A DNA stretch of 64,000 bases from CBDDCX01 sp965226925. GTDB taxonomy: Bacteria > Gemmatimonadota > Gemmatimonadetes > Longimicrobiales > Gaopeijiaceae. The stretch's first letter is position 1; the number at the start of each line of letters is the position of its first letter. Positions 8,429 to 18,419 of this stretch are shown piece by piece. The DNA lies in NCBI GenBank assembly GCA_965226925.1, contig CBDDEN010000008.1, positions 124,001 through 188,000 of the forward strand. The letters run 5' to 3'. The position numbers and the translations under genes were made by a program. The notes below the pieces were generated by a model. That model worked only from the letters and a program-made list of their open reading frames with translations, was not told where the DNA came from and did not search any database.

Positions 8429-9877
8429 TTGAGCGACAACCATACTTTTACGACACCTATGCGAGTAGCAGAGATAGACACCGAGCTGGTGGCCTCAAAC
8501 CCATGGTGGCGCGACCCCAAGAGCTGGGAGGAGTCCGACGTGCAGCTACTAGCGACGCGTCAGTCGCCCTTATCCTATGATCCGCGCCCCCTTCGAGGCG
8601 TCATTGCGGGCGGGCTCTACATTCTCAGGGGGCCGCGTCGCGTTGGGAAGTCAACGGCCCTGAAGCAGTTGATCGCGAAGCGGCTAAGGAGCGGCTCTCC
8701 TCCCCGGAGCATTCTCCACATGTCGGTCGAGGGCCGAAGCGCTCAGGACCTGGTGGACATCGTGCGCAGGGGTGCGGCCAGTTGGCTCGAGGGTGATCCC
8801 GGGGAGCGGCTGTGGGTCATCGATGAGATCACGGGTGTAAAGGGGGCGTGGCCGGAACACATCAAGCGCTTGAGAGACAGCGATCCCGCCTTCTCGGCAG
8901 ACACCGTGGTCCTCACCGGATCCTCGGCCGCCAAGTTCGACGAGGCGAGAAAGCTGCTGGCGGGCCGCAGAAACGCGGATCGTAGTGATCGAACCTTGTT
9001 TCAGATGGGATTCACTGACGTGGCCCGAGCGCTGGGAGTGGAACTACCTGAATCGCCGAGCTGGCGTGTGGCGGATCTCTGCAACGCCTCAGCGGTAGAA
9101 TCCGCGATTTCACAGTACCACGCGTGGATTCCGGCCTTGGTCGATACCTGGGATCACTACCTGGCGGTGGGCGGGTATCCGCAGGCCGTCGCCGCGGAAT
9201 TGAAAGGCCCAGGGGGGCACGGTGGGACGGTCCTAACCGAGGCGCTATGGGACGTCATCCATGGGGATGCCTTCGAGGGGGCGGGGCTCACGCCGACTCA
9301 GACGCAGACCATTCTTCGGTCCCTCTCCTCATCACTCGGTTCCCTTTTCTCCGTCCAAGGTCTCGCCACTGCGGTCGGTGTGGCCTTCGCGACGGCAGAG
9401 AACCGGCTGGACGCTCTTCGCCGAGCCTTTGTGGCGTTCCCGGTTCATCGCGAACAGGGGCTCGCGCCGAAACCGCGTTCTCAGTCGAAGTGGTACTTCT
9501 CCGACCCGCGCCTGGCGAGGCTTGCCGCCGATTTCGGCGCCGGCAGTCCCCCGGATGCTACAACCCTCTCGGAGCAGCAACTTGCTGTCGCACTTCTGCG
9601 GGCCCTGGAAAAAGAGTCGCCGGGGGCCGCGATCCGGCATGACCGACTGCTCTACTACCGGTCACGGACCGGAGCCGAAATCGACTTCGTGTCCGCGTCT
9701 TTCTCAGCGAGCTGCGTCGAGTCCAAGTTCGTTGACAGAGGCTGGGGGCGCGCCTTTCAGACCATTGAGGCGTCTGGGCGTTCCGCTGGCGTTGTCGCCA
9801 CACGATCCGGAGTACAACGGCACGACGGCGGATGGGCGCTCCCAGCGGGTCTCGTTGCGTTCGTGCTGAGCGAATGA
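8429..9877 (+). CDS. AAA_14/DUF4143 family ATPase
   Basis: 482 aa from TTG 8429; the ATG at 8459 (MRVAEIDTELV) is an equally possible start, as neither has a clear Shine-Dalgarno. The N-terminal half is an AAA_14 ATPase: Walker A in LRGPRRVGKSTALKQL, Walker B in RLWVIDEITG, sensor in VVLTGSSA. The C-terminal half matches the DUF4143 nuclease-like fold, with GAEIDFV near residue 425 followed by VESKF. Such proteins are widespread, often in accessory regions, and poorly characterised. The gene borders the IS91-type debris, consistent with transfer. No partner toxin or restriction gene is next to it. Confidence 0.8.
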   Translation: MSDNHTFTTPMRVAEIDTELVASNPWWRDPKSWEESDVQLLATRQSPLSYDPRPLRGVIAGGLYILRGPRRVGKSTALKQLIAKRLRSGSPPRSILHMSVEGRSAQDLVDIVRRGAASWLEGDPGERLWVIDEITGVKGAWPEHIKRLRDSDPAFSADTVVLTGSSAAKFDEARKLLAGRRNADRSDRTLFQMGFTDVARALGVELPESPSWRVADLCNASAVESAISQYHAWIPALVDTWDHYLAVGGYPQAVAAELKGPGGHGGTVLTEALWDVIHGDAFEGAGLTPTQTQTILRSLSSSLGSLFSVQGLATAVGVAFATAENRLDALRRAFVAFPVHREQGLAPKPRSQSKWYFSDPRLARLAADFGAGSPPDATTLSEQQLAVALLRALEKESPGAAIRHDRLLYYRSRTGAEIDFVSASFSASCVESKFVDRGWGRAFQTIEASGRSAGVVATRSGVQRHDGGWALPAGLVAFVLSE

Positions 9878-9894
9878 GATGCCCGACGGGCATC
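9878..9894. terminator. hairpin between convergent genes
   Basis: GATGCCC-gac-GGGCATC directly follows the ATPase stop codon and lies 33 bp from the end of the convergent PEP synthase gene. There is no T-tract, so termination strength is uncertain. Confidence 0.4.
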
Positions 9895-9926
9895 CGATAG
9901 TTACCAAACACAAGTAAATAGTTGAC

Positions 9927-12105
9927 TCAGGAAACTACTGACTGGGCCTCTGCTGTCGCGTCGGCGTCCTGCTCGGCCTCTGCCTCCGCCACGGCCATGC
10001 GAACCTTGAGGATCGTATCCGGAGTGACAGACATCGAGGTGATCCCGCTTCGGACGAGGAAGGGAGGAACCTCGTCGGGGTGATCCGAGGGTGCCTGCCC
10101 GCAGATCCCCATGGACAGCCCCGCCGACTTGAACTCCTCGATGGCGCGCTCGATCATGCGCTTCACCGCCGGCGAGCGAGCGTCCACGGGGTACGCATAG
10201 TCCTCCAGATCGTCCCTGGACACAGCGTACACGGTCTGCACCAGGTCGTTCGACCCGATGGATCCACCGGTGAGCTGCATCTCGGAGATGAAGCCCTCGG
10301 CGTCGATGACGTTGGAGGGGAGCTCCACCATGAGGTAGAGAGGGACCCCGGCCTGGGGTGAGAGTCCGTGCCGATCGAGCTGCCGGATGACCTGTGCCCC
10401 CTCCTCCGGTGTGCGGCAGAACGGGATCATGACCTGGAGATTGTCGAGCCCCAGCTGCTGACGGACGGCCCGTAGCGCGTCACACTCCATATCGAAGGCC
10501 GGAAGGAACCGAGGGTCCACGTAACGGGACGCACCCCGCCACGCGATCATGGGGTTCTCCTCGTGGGGCTCGAAGATGCGTCCGCCGAGAAGCTCCCGGT
10601 ACTCGTTGGACTTGAGGTCGGAGAGCCTCACCAGCACCGGTCGCGGATAGAAGGCGGCGCAGATGAGCGCGACGCCGTACCGCACCTGGTCGACGAAGAA
10701 CTGGCGCCGGTCCGCATACGTGGGCGTACGACGTTCGATGGCCCCCACCAGCGTGTCGAGCTCGTGGTGATCGAACCCCTCGACGCGCTCGCGGAAGGGC
10801 TCGAGTTCCGGCGCGAGTTCTCCGGTGCTGACGAAGGACCGGAGTTCCTCGTAGTAGAGGAGCGCCAACGGATGGATCCCCACCTGCGCAGTCAGGATGA
10901 ACTCCAGGCGGGCAAGTCCCACCCCGTCGCTGGGGAGCATGGCGTCATGGAGCGCCTTGGACGGGAAGCGCACGTTGAGCTTCACCTTCGTGCGGAGCTC
11001 CGGCAGCTCCCCAAGGTCGACACGCTGCACCTCGAACGGGTGCATGCCCTCGTAAACCGCGCCGGTATCACCCTCAGCACACGATCCGGTGACCAGGCTC
11101 AGCGGCTCGAGGACCCGGGTGGCATCTTCACATCCCACGATGGCCGGAATGCCGAACTCACGCGCTACGATCGCGGCGTGCGAGGTCCGACCACCGTTCT
11201 CGGTGACCACCAGGGAGGCCTCTTTCATCATAGGCTCCCAGTCCGGTGTCGTGAGCGACGTGACCAAAACGTCGCCGGTGTCGAACACGTGGGCCTCGGC
11301 CGGGATATCTTCGAGGGGACGGCCATCCTTGAGCATGTTCCTGAGTGCCCGTTTTCTCTCGATGACCTCCTGGTAGTCCCTGTAGACCCTCACCTTTCCT
11401 GCCCCGATACGTGTGCCTACGGCCTGACCCGTGAGGAGCAGCTTTCCCTCGCTCCGCAGCGTCGCGAGAAGTGCCTCTCCCATGGAGTAGGTCTCGAGGA
11501 TGTTCTTCTGCTCCTCCCCCGAGTGGACGGTCTCGGGGCGAGCCTGCACGATGAAGAGGTCTCCGGTGTAGCCGTCCTTGGCCCACTCGATATCCATGGG
11601 CCTTCCATAATGGTCCTCGATGACCAGGGCCATGCGTGCCAGCTCGAGGGCCTCTTCCGAGGTCAGCGACCACACTCGTCGGCGGCTCGCATCGACGTCC
11701 ACGCTCTCCGTGGCCGTCCCTCCTTGGGTGGAGTACACGAGCTTCAGGTCCTTGGCGCCGAGCCAGCGGTGAACGACGGCCGAGCGTCCTCTGCGGAGTC
11801 CCTCCTTCCAGACCAGGAAGAAATCCGGAGAGACCGTCCCCTGCACAACCAGCTCTCCGAGGCCGTAAGACGAGGAGACGTGCACCACGTTCCGGTTCCC
11901 GGACTCGGGGTCCAGTGTGAACATGACTCCCGAGGTCGCGATGTCGGACCGCACCATCTTCATGACGACAACCGAAACGGCGCCTTCCAGGGGGTCCATA
12001 CCCCGTCCGAGCTGATAACTCATGGCCCGCTCGGTGAAGGCGCTGGCACAACAATTCTTCCACGCCTCGACGATCTCGACCGGACCCCTGACGTTCAGGG
12101 GGATG
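9927..12105 (-). pseudogene. ppsA: phosphoenolpyruvate synthase, 5'-truncated
   Basis: The frame from about 12105 reads LNVRGPVEIVEAWKNCCASA, then ERAMSYQLGRGMDPLEG; the first ATG is at 12023 (698 aa). Full-length PEP synthases are about 790-800 aa. The first roughly 150 residues are missing, including the N-terminal ATP-grasp elements that precede the TFLNV motif, and an in-frame stop lies just upstream. The rest is well preserved: FIVQARPETV, the phosphohistidine swivel GGRTSHAAIVAREFGIPAIVG (His present), VGLARLEFI, SNDLVQ and the Cys-containing GICGQAPSDH. The remaining protein should not bind ATP normally, so this is probably a recent pseudogene. Confidence 0.75.
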
Positions 12106-12291
12106 GCTCACGGTGGAGGAGGCTCGGCCTTTGGCGTGGCAGGGTGGGGACGAGGGCAAATTGACGGCGGGGGAGTGCCATCGCAACTCTCGGTCCGAGG
12201 CGGGCTGATCTTGCGACATCATGGCGTCGGGGAGCCCCGGGGAACCGAGACCGCCCTTCCTTCTACGCCGCCGAGTACGGTTCCGAGCGGG

Positions 12292-13881
12292 TCAGCCCTT
12301 CCCGTCCCTGAGGATCTCTCGCGCCGCGTTGTACCCGGGATATCCGGTGACCCCACCTCCCGGATGTGTCCCTGCCCCACACAGATAGAGGCCCTCTATG
12401 GACGTCCGATAGCGGGCGAACCCGGGGACCGGTCGCATGAAGAGCAGCTGATCCAACGTGTGCTCTCCATGGTTGATGTTCCCTTCGGGGAGCCCAAATG
12501 TCTCCTCGAGGTCCAGCGGCGTCAGCACGTGTCGGTGGAGAATCGCCGATTCGAGGTTGGGCGCGTAAGCGGACAGCGTGGCCACGACGGAGTCGCCGAG
12601 TCTCTCCCGGGCCGACGCATCCCACTCGCCGCCGTCGAGCCGATATGGGGCATACTGGGCGACGATGGACATGACGTGACGCCCCGGCTCCGCCAGGCCG
12701 GTATCCCTAACGGAGGGTATCGAGACTTCCAGACAGGGGCGTCGGGAGCGGTCGCCGTACTTCGCATCGTCGTAGGCCCGCTCCACGTACTCGAGGCTGG
12801 GACTGATGGAGATGACCCCATTCAGGTGTGGACCACCCACCGGAACTCCATCGAAGCGCGGCAGCTCCCCCAGGGCCAGATGCACCTTGGCGCAAGCACC
12901 CCTGAACCGGATGTTCTTCACCTTGCGGACCAACTCCGGTTCGAGCTCCGTCGGGCCCACGAGGTCGAAGAGCGTCCGGCGCGGATCCGCGTTCGAGACC
13001 ACTCGAGCGGCCGCGAACTCCTCGCCGCTCGAAAGGGCCACCCCGGTGGCGCGGCCCTCTTTCACGATCACCCGCTCGACGGATTGGTTCGTCCGGATGT
13101 CGGCTCCGTACTGACGCGCAGCGGCCGCCAGAGCCTTGGTCAACTCGCCGACGCCGCCCCGAACTCTCGTGGTGGGCCTGAGGACGCCGTCGCTGCCTCC
13201 GACCTGGTGGTGCAGGAGGTTGTATACGGTCCCGGGGGCCATCGGCCCCTGCATCAGCCCGGAGACGCCGGCCGCCGCGAGCGTGCCCTTGATGACGTCG
13301 CCTTCGAACCAGTCCCCGAGCAACTCGGACAGTGACATGGGGAGGATTCGCGCGACCTCGACCATGTCCCGCTTACCGAGCCGGCGCAGCTTGGCGCCCA
13401 GCTTCAACACGGACCACAGGTCCCGGGGGTCGCGGCCGGTGACGTTGGGAGGGGTGGCCGACCAGGCGGCCTGGACGATCGCCGCCGCCTTCCCGATCAG
13501 ATCCGTGAACGGGATCCAGGCTTCGGCGTCGGCCTGAGATGTCGTTCGCAACAACTCCGCGGAGCGAGCGGGGTCATTCCACAGCAGGAGATGCCCACCG
13601 TCGTCGGCCGGGGCGAAGACGGTGGGATCCGCCCGGACCAGCTCGAGGCCGTGGCCACGAAGATCGAGGTCCCGGATCACGGCGGGATGAAGTCCACCGA
13701 TGCGGTGAGCCGCAGTGTCGAACTTGAATCCCGGGAAGACCTGTTCCGTGACGGCGGCGCCGCCCACGACCTCGCGCCGTTCCAGGACGAGAACGCTGAG
13801 TCCGGCCCTGCCAAGGTAGGCGGCGGTGACGAGGCCGTTGTGGCCCGCTCCGACTACGATGGCATCGTACCTCACCGTCAT
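12292..13881 (-). CDS. phytoene-dehydrogenase-like FAD oxidoreductase (second copy)
   Basis: 529 aa from ATG 13881, chosen because it overlaps the upstream stop by 4 bp (ATGA). The N-terminal FAD-binding motif is VVGAGHNGLVTAAYLGRAG, followed by VVGGAAVTEQVFPGF. The C-terminus has the family block LYLCGAGTHPGGGVTG. This is the COG1233/PYROXD2-like branch, and no carotenoid genes are nearby, so a carotenoid substrate is unlikely. It is a close paralogue of the upstream gene (same length, shared HLNGVISISPSLEYVERAYD-type block). The substrate may be linked to the GcvT-like protein at the head of the operon. Confidence 0.85.
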   Translation of the reverse strand: MTVRYDAIVVGAGHNGLVTAAYLGRAGLSVLVLERREVVGGAAVTEQVFPGFKFDTAAHRIGGLHPAVIRDLDLRGHGLELVRADPTVFAPADDGGHLLLWNDPARSAELLRTTSQADAEAWIPFTDLIGKAAAIVQAAWSATPPNVTGRDPRDLWSVLKLGAKLRRLGKRDMVEVARILPMSLSELLGDWFEGDVIKGTLAAAGVSGLMQGPMAPGTVYNLLHHQVGGSDGVLRPTTRVRGGVGELTKALAAAARQYGADIRTNQSVERVIVKEGRATGVALSSGEEFAAARVVSNADPRRTLFDLVGPTELEPELVRKVKNIRFRGACAKVHLALGELPRFDGVPVGGPHLNGVISISPSLEYVERAYDDAKYGDRSRRPCLEVSIPSVRDTGLAEPGRHVMSIVAQYAPYRLDGGEWDASARERLGDSVVATLSAYAPNLESAILHRHVLTPLDLEETFGLPEGNINHGEHTLDQLLFMRPVPGFARYRTSIEGLYLCGAGTHPGGGVTGYPGYNAAREILRDGKG

Positions 13882-15467
13882 CGCGGGCGCTCCCCGAGGA
13901 TCCGGAATGCGGCCAGTCGACCGGACGCGCCCGTGATACCCCCTCCCGGATGGGTGCCCGAGCCGCACTGATAGTAATTCCGAAGCGGCGTCGTGAAGTC
14001 GGCCCAGCCGGCGACGGGCCGCATCGAGAAGAGCTGATGGAGCGTCAGTTCACCGTGAAAGATGTTGCCTTGAGTCAGGCCCATCTCCCGGTCGATGTCC
14101 CAGGGGGTCAGCACCTGTCGATGCAGAATGGCCCCGGGAAGGTTGGGTGCGTATTGGGCCAAGGTGTCGATGACCGCGTCCCCGAACGCCTCCCGTTTGG
14201 TCTCGTCCCAGCCCCCGTCCAGATCCGACGGAGCGTACTGCACGAAGATCGACATGACGTGCTTGCCGGGCGGAGCCATGCCTGGATCGATCATGGAGGG
14301 CAAGATGATGTCCATGTAGGGCCGTCTCGAGTAGGCCCCGTACTTCGCGTCGTCGTACGCCCGTTCCAGGTAGTCGACGCTCGGGCTGATCGAAATGGCC
14401 CCACGCAGGTGCGGCCCCGCCCCCGGCAGACTCGTGAAGTTCGGCAACTCGCTGAGCGCCAGGTTCACCTTTCCCGACGATCCCCGGATCTTGAAGCGCC
14501 GAATGTCGTTTACGAAGTCGTCTGGCAGATCATTGGCCTCGACCAACTGGAGGAAGGTCCGTTTGGGGTCCAGGGCCGATACCACCACCGGTGCACGGAT
14601 CTCGTCGCCGTTGTCCAGGACCACCCCGACGGCCGTGCCGTTCCTGGCGATCACCTGGGCGACACCGGCCTCGGTACGGATGTCCGCCCCGAAGCGCCTG
14701 GCGGCTCCCGCGATGGCCTCGCTTATGCCTCCGGTTCCGCCTCGTGCGAACCCCCAGGCCCGCATGGCTCCGTCGATCTCGCCCATGTAGTGGTGCAACA
14801 GCACATAGGCCGTGCCGGGAGACCTCGGACCGAGGAACGTGCCTATGATTCCGCTGGCCGCCAACGTCGCCTTCAGCGGCTCCGTCTCGAACCACTCGTC
14901 GAGGTAGTCTGCGGAGCTCATCGTCATGAGCTTGAAGAGGGCGTGGAACTGCTCCTCCCCGAGCCCCCGGAGGTGCCCCGCAAGTTTGGCGAACCCCAGC
15001 AGGTCCTTCGGACTCAACGAGGTGGGGTCGGGCGGCACCATCGACAAGATGGGCTTCACCGCCACCGCCAACTGGTACATGCGCTTGCTGAAGTCGTCGT
15101 ACGCGTCAGCGTCTCTCGGGGAGTGCCGATACAACTCTCGACGGGTCTGGTCGTGGTCCGACCACCGCACCAGGTAGTCGTCGTCCGAAATGGGAGTGAA
15201 GGTGCTCTCCAGCGGTAGGATCTCCAGACCGTGACGCGGCAGGTCCAGGTCCTGGATGATCTCCGGCCTGAGCAGGCTCACCACGTAGGAACACACCGAG
15301 TACTTGAATCCGGGGTAGATCTCCTCGGTGACGGCCGCACCGCCCAGCACGTGGCGCTTCTCGAGAACGACGACCCGCTTGCCGGCCCGCGCCAGGTAGG
15401 CGGCGTTCACGAGGCCGTTGTGGCCTCCGCCGATGACCACGGCGTCGTAGCGGTTGGCGGCCGTCAC
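13878..15467 (-). CDS. phytoene-dehydrogenase-like FAD oxidoreductase (first copy)
   Basis: 529 aa from GTG 15467, chosen because it gives a GTGA overlap with the GcvT-like gene and because homology begins immediately (YDAVVIGGGHNGLVNAAYLA). The FAD motif, VLGGAAVTEEIYPGF and the C-terminal YYQCGSGTHPGGGITG are all present. A longer open frame reaches 15866, but that part reads antisense across the neighbour and is not homologous. It has the same length as the following paralogue. Coupled overlaps on both sides suggest the two flavoproteins are made together and may work as a pair. Confidence 0.85.
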   Translation of the reverse strand: MTAANRYDAVVIGGGHNGLVNAAYLARAGKRVVVLEKRHVLGGAAVTEEIYPGFKYSVCSYVVSLLRPEIIQDLDLPRHGLEILPLESTFTPISDDDYLVRWSDHDQTRRELYRHSPRDADAYDDFSKRMYQLAVAVKPILSMVPPDPTSLSPKDLLGFAKLAGHLRGLGEEQFHALFKLMTMSSADYLDEWFETEPLKATLAASGIIGTFLGPRSPGTAYVLLHHYMGEIDGAMRAWGFARGGTGGISEAIAGAARRFGADIRTEAGVAQVIARNGTAVGVVLDNGDEIRAPVVVSALDPKRTFLQLVEANDLPDDFVNDIRRFKIRGSSGKVNLALSELPNFTSLPGAGPHLRGAISISPSVDYLERAYDDAKYGAYSRRPYMDIILPSMIDPGMAPPGKHVMSIFVQYAPSDLDGGWDETKREAFGDAVIDTLAQYAPNLPGAILHRQVLTPWDIDREMGLTQGNIFHGELTLHQLFSMRPVAGWADFTTPLRNYYQCGSGTHPGGGITGASGRLAAFRILGERPR

Positions 15468-16657
15468 GGCGTGGATCTCTTCCGCTCGGGCTCGTAGAAG
15501 GGCGTGTCGACGACTCGCGCCACGGCTTGCCGCCTCCGGTGCTCCACGGTGACCTCCATGTGAACGTCGGTCCCGGTGGCGGCGTGATGCGCGTGAAGGT
15601 GTGCGAGGGCGATGTACTTCTTCAAGATCGGCGACCAGCATCCGCTGGTGGCGTATCCTACCTGTTTGCCCTCGCGGTAGACCGGCACGCTGGTCCTCCA
15701 CGCGGTGGACGGGAGCTGGGGCGGCAGACCGACCTTGGCGTACAGATCCTCCAACGATTGCCAGCTCACCTCGAGGCCTCGTAGCTCCCACTCGGGCCCT
15801 CGCCTGTTCTCTCTTATCAACGCGGTCCGGCCAACGAAGGCCTCCTTGTCCAGCTTCACCGTCCAACCCAGCCCCAGCTCGAAGGGCGAGGACTTCCGGT
15901 CCTCGATGAGGGCCCGGTGCGCCGGCACGTAGTCGACGTCGAGAAGGACGAGTCCGGCCTCGATGCGAGCGAGGTCCAGGGCCAGGATCCCCGCAGGAGT
16001 GATGCCGTAAGGGCCGCCCACCTCGATCAGCGCGTCCCAGAGGGCGGGCGCATGTTCGGAATCCACCCAGATCTCGTATCCGAGATCCCCCGAGTATCCG
16101 GTCCGCGTGACGGTCACCGGAACGTCGCTCACGCGCGTCGTGGCGAGCCGAAAGAACCCGAGCCCCTCCACGGCGCCGTCCGTCGCGCTCCCCAAGATGG
16201 CCCGGGCGTTGGGACCCTGAAGCGAGAGGGCGGCCAGAGAATCGGAGACGTCCGCGATCTCCACATCGAGCCCCAGAGCGTTGTCCAGGAGCCAGCGCGA
16301 GTTCGGCTCCGCGGCCGTTAGCCGGAAGGTGTCGTCTTCCATCCGGGACAACGTGCCGTCGTCCATCACCTTGCCGGCCTCATCGCACCAGGGGGTGTAG
16401 AGCACCTGGCCGGGCACGGACCGAGCGACATCGCGGGTCACCACCCGATCGAGGAGGCGCGATGCATCACGACCGCGGATCTCATACTTGAAGAGGGGCG
16501 ACACGTCGAAGAGCGCCGCCGAGCTACGGATCGCGTAGTACTCCCGCTCGTGCGTAAGCTCGTACGACCCGGCCGTGATGTATCCGGCCCAGCGACGCCA
16601 GTTCTGGGCTTGGCAGAGGGGGGCCGTTCTGGGATGGAAGGGGGTGGTTCTCAGCAT
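15464..16657 (-). CDS. aminomethyltransferase (GcvT) fold protein
   Basis: 397 aa from ATG 16657. It has the tetrahydrofolate-binding GcvT fold: AALFDVSPLFKYEIRGRDAS near the N-terminus, LSLQGPNARAILG, RTGYSGDLGYEIWV and, at the C-terminal barrel, GYATSGCWSPILKKYIALA. There is no glycine cleavage operon here (no gcvH or gcvP), so a different one-carbon or demethylation substrate is likely; members of this fold also include DMSP and sarcosine or dimethylglycine demethylases. It is the first gene of a three-gene operon with two FAD oxidoreductases, which suggests coupled oxidation and one-carbon transfer. Substrate unknown. Confidence 0.8.
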   Translation of the reverse strand: MLRTTPFHPRTAPLCQAQNWRRWAGYITAGSYELTHEREYYAIRSSAALFDVSPLFKYEIRGRDASRLLDRVVTRDVARSVPGQVLYTPWCDEAGKVMDDGTLSRMEDDTFRLTAAEPNSRWLLDNALGLDVEIADVSDSLAALSLQGPNARAILGSATDGAVEGLGFFRLATTRVSDVPVTVTRTGYSGDLGYEIWVDSEHAPALWDALIEVGGPYGITPAGILALDLARIEAGLVLLDVDYVPAHRALIEDRKSSPFELGLGWTVKLDKEAFVGRTALIRENRRGPEWELRGLEVSWQSLEDLYAKVGLPPQLPSTAWRTSVPVYREGKQVGYATSGCWSPILKKYIALAHLHAHHAATGTDVHMEVTVEHRRRQAVARVVDTPFYEPERKRSTP

Positions 16658-16903
16658 GCCGATCCGAGGTGAGGGCGTCGGGGCACCTGCCGTAACCCGG
16701 ATGTTACCCGAGGACCGAAGGAGGGGCAATCAGATCGGGACGGCGGACCTTCGGCGGGAGAGAACGGCGGGGCCTCGCGGGGAGGGCGCGACGATCCCAT
16801 GTTCTCATTCGGCGTCGCACCAAAAGGGAATTCAAATGCGCATTTACGTCCATCCGTCCGCCCTCGCGCCGCTCGCGACCGGCACGGGCGTGCCCACCTC
16901 CCT

Positions 16904-17791
16904 ATGAGGCCGGCAGGTCCAGCCACGTTCGCCGTGCTGTTTACCGGGCTCCTCGGCTACTCAGGAGCCGGCGTGGCTCCCGAGAGGTCCGCTCAAGAGG
17001 CGACCATCCTCGGGAGATACTCGTTCGGCGGAGAGCGCCGACTCCAGTGGGGGCTTCCCAACCGGCTGAAGGAAATCTCGGGGCTCGCGGTCACGTCGAC
17101 GGATCGACTGTTCACACACAACGACGAAAGGGCCGTCATCTACGAGATCGACGTCGCCGGCCAGCGAATCGCGAAGGCGTTCGCCCTGGGCGACCCGGTG
17201 ATCCGAGGTGACTTTGAGGGACTGTTCGTCCTGGAGGACCGCTTCTTTCTCGTGACGAGCGACGGCGTGCTCTTCGAGAGCGTCGAAGGGGACGACGAAG
17301 AGCGGCTCGACTACAACATGTACGTCACCGGAGCGGGTCGCCTCTGTGAGGTCGAGGGGCTCGCCGCCAACGTCGAGCGGACCCGCCTCCTGCTGGTGTG
17401 CAAGACCCCTAGGGCCCGCGAGCTGCGATCTTGGGTGACCCTGCTGCCCTGGTCCATCGAGGCACGGCGGCTGGTCCCCGAGGAGGCGGTCCGGATTCCC
17501 CTGGAGAGCTTCACGGACCGGGTGAAGGGCAAGGAGTTCAGTCCTTCGGGTCTGTCGCAGGCGCCCGGTAGCGATCATTTCCTGTTGGTCGCCGCGAGGC
17601 AGAACGCTATCGCCGAGATCTCGCTGGACGGTCGTCTGTTGGACATCACCTCATTGGACAAGGGTCGCCATCAGCAGACGGAGGGAATCGCCTTCCTGTC
17701 CGACGGCACGTTGATTCTGGCGGATGAGGGGACCGGACGGCGCGGACGGCTGACCTTCTACGGCATGGGAGCGGTCCCTCCCGACAATTGA
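16904..17791 (+). CDS. secreted SdiA-regulated/YjiK-like beta-propeller protein
   Basis: 295 aa from ATG 16904, which begins a signal peptide (MRPAGPATFAVLFTGLLG); the longer frame from 16799 would bury it. The mature part has propeller-type repeats: LKEISGLAVTSTDRLFTHND, GDFEGLFVLEDRFFLVTSDG, CEVEGLAANVERTRLLLVCK, FSPSGLSQAPGSDHFLLVAA and TEGIAFLSDGTLILADEG. This resembles the SdiA-regulated/YjiK family of periplasmic proteins of uncertain function. It stands alone, diverging from the GcvT operon. Confidence 0.7.
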   Translation: MRPAGPATFAVLFTGLLGYSGAGVAPERSAQEATILGRYSFGGERRLQWGLPNRLKEISGLAVTSTDRLFTHNDERAVIYEIDVAGQRIAKAFALGDPVIRGDFEGLFVLEDRFFLVTSDGVLFESVEGDDEERLDYNMYVTGAGRLCEVEGLAANVERTRLLLVCKTPRARELRSWVTLLPWSIEARRLVPEEAVRIPLESFTDRVKGKEFSPSGLSQAPGSDHFLLVAARQNAIAEISLDGRLLDITSLDKGRHQQTEGIAFLSDGTLILADEGTGRRGRLTFYGMGAVPPDN

Positions 17792-17863
17792 CGCGAAGCG
17801 GGCCGAGCACCCGGCGCGGACGTTAGATTCCCTTCCCACATCCACAGCACCACGAGGACGTAC

Positions 17864-18364
17864 ATGGCCAAGAAGAACTCATTCGACGTCTCCACCGGCA
17901 TCGATCTCCAGGAAGTCGACAACGCCGCGAACCAGGCGAAGAAGGAGATTGCAACGCGCTACGACTTCAAAGGTACGAATTGCACCATCGAACTCGATCG
18001 AGCCGCGAACGTGATCAAGCTGGAGGGGGACGACGAGTACCGCCTCACCGCGGTCCTTCAGGTCCTTCGCGAGAAGCTCGCCCGGAGAAACGTCCCGCTG
18101 AAGAACCTCGACGTGAGCCAAGTCGAGGTCGGATCCCTCGGCCGTGCGCGGCAGACGGTCGGCCTCAAACAGGGCATCGACCAGGAGACGGGCAAGAAGA
18201 TGGTGAAGGCCGTCAAGGGCAGCGGCTTCAAGAAGGTCCAGGTACAGATCCAAGGAGACGAGCTAAGGGTCACGAGCCCGTCGAGAGACGAACTCCAGGC
18301 CGTCATGGCCTTCCTCAAGGGCGAGGACTGGGGAGTCGAGCTTCAGTTCGGCAACTACCGTTAG
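17864..18364 (+). CDS. yajQ: YajQ family nucleotide-binding protein
   Basis: 166 aa, a normal full length. It begins with NSFDVSTGIDLQEVDNAANQ, followed by EIATRYDFKG, and ends VMAFLKGEDWGVELQFGNYR, all signatures of YajQ. Family members bind nucleotides, and cyclic di-GMP binding has been reported for some; they are cytoplasmic. The start at 17864 is fixed by conservation from the first residue. No linked signalling gene is seen. Confidence 0.95.
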   Translation: MAKKNSFDVSTGIDLQEVDNAANQAKKEIATRYDFKGTNCTIELDRAANVIKLEGDDEYRLTAVLQVLREKLARRNVPLKNLDVSQVEVGSLGRARQTVGLKQGIDQETGKKMVKAVKGSGFKKVQVQIQGDELRVTSPSRDELQAVMAFLKGEDWGVELQFGNYR

Positions 18365-18419
18365 GGCCGGGCGGCGAAGTGCGATCCCCGCATAGCCCTC
18401 GCAACGTCGGGATCCGGTT

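Noticed and set aside
10563..12164. 533-aa open frame on the plus strand
   Set aside because: It runs antisense to the PEP synthase gene, whose protein has clear family motifs; long antisense frames are expected in GC-rich DNA.
12022..13335. 437-aa open frame on the plus strand
   Set aside because: Antisense to the FAD oxidoreductase; arginine- and histidine-rich composition without any recognisable domain.
13950..15218. 422-aa open frame on the plus strand
   Set aside because: Antisense to the first FAD oxidoreductase and without recognisable motifs.
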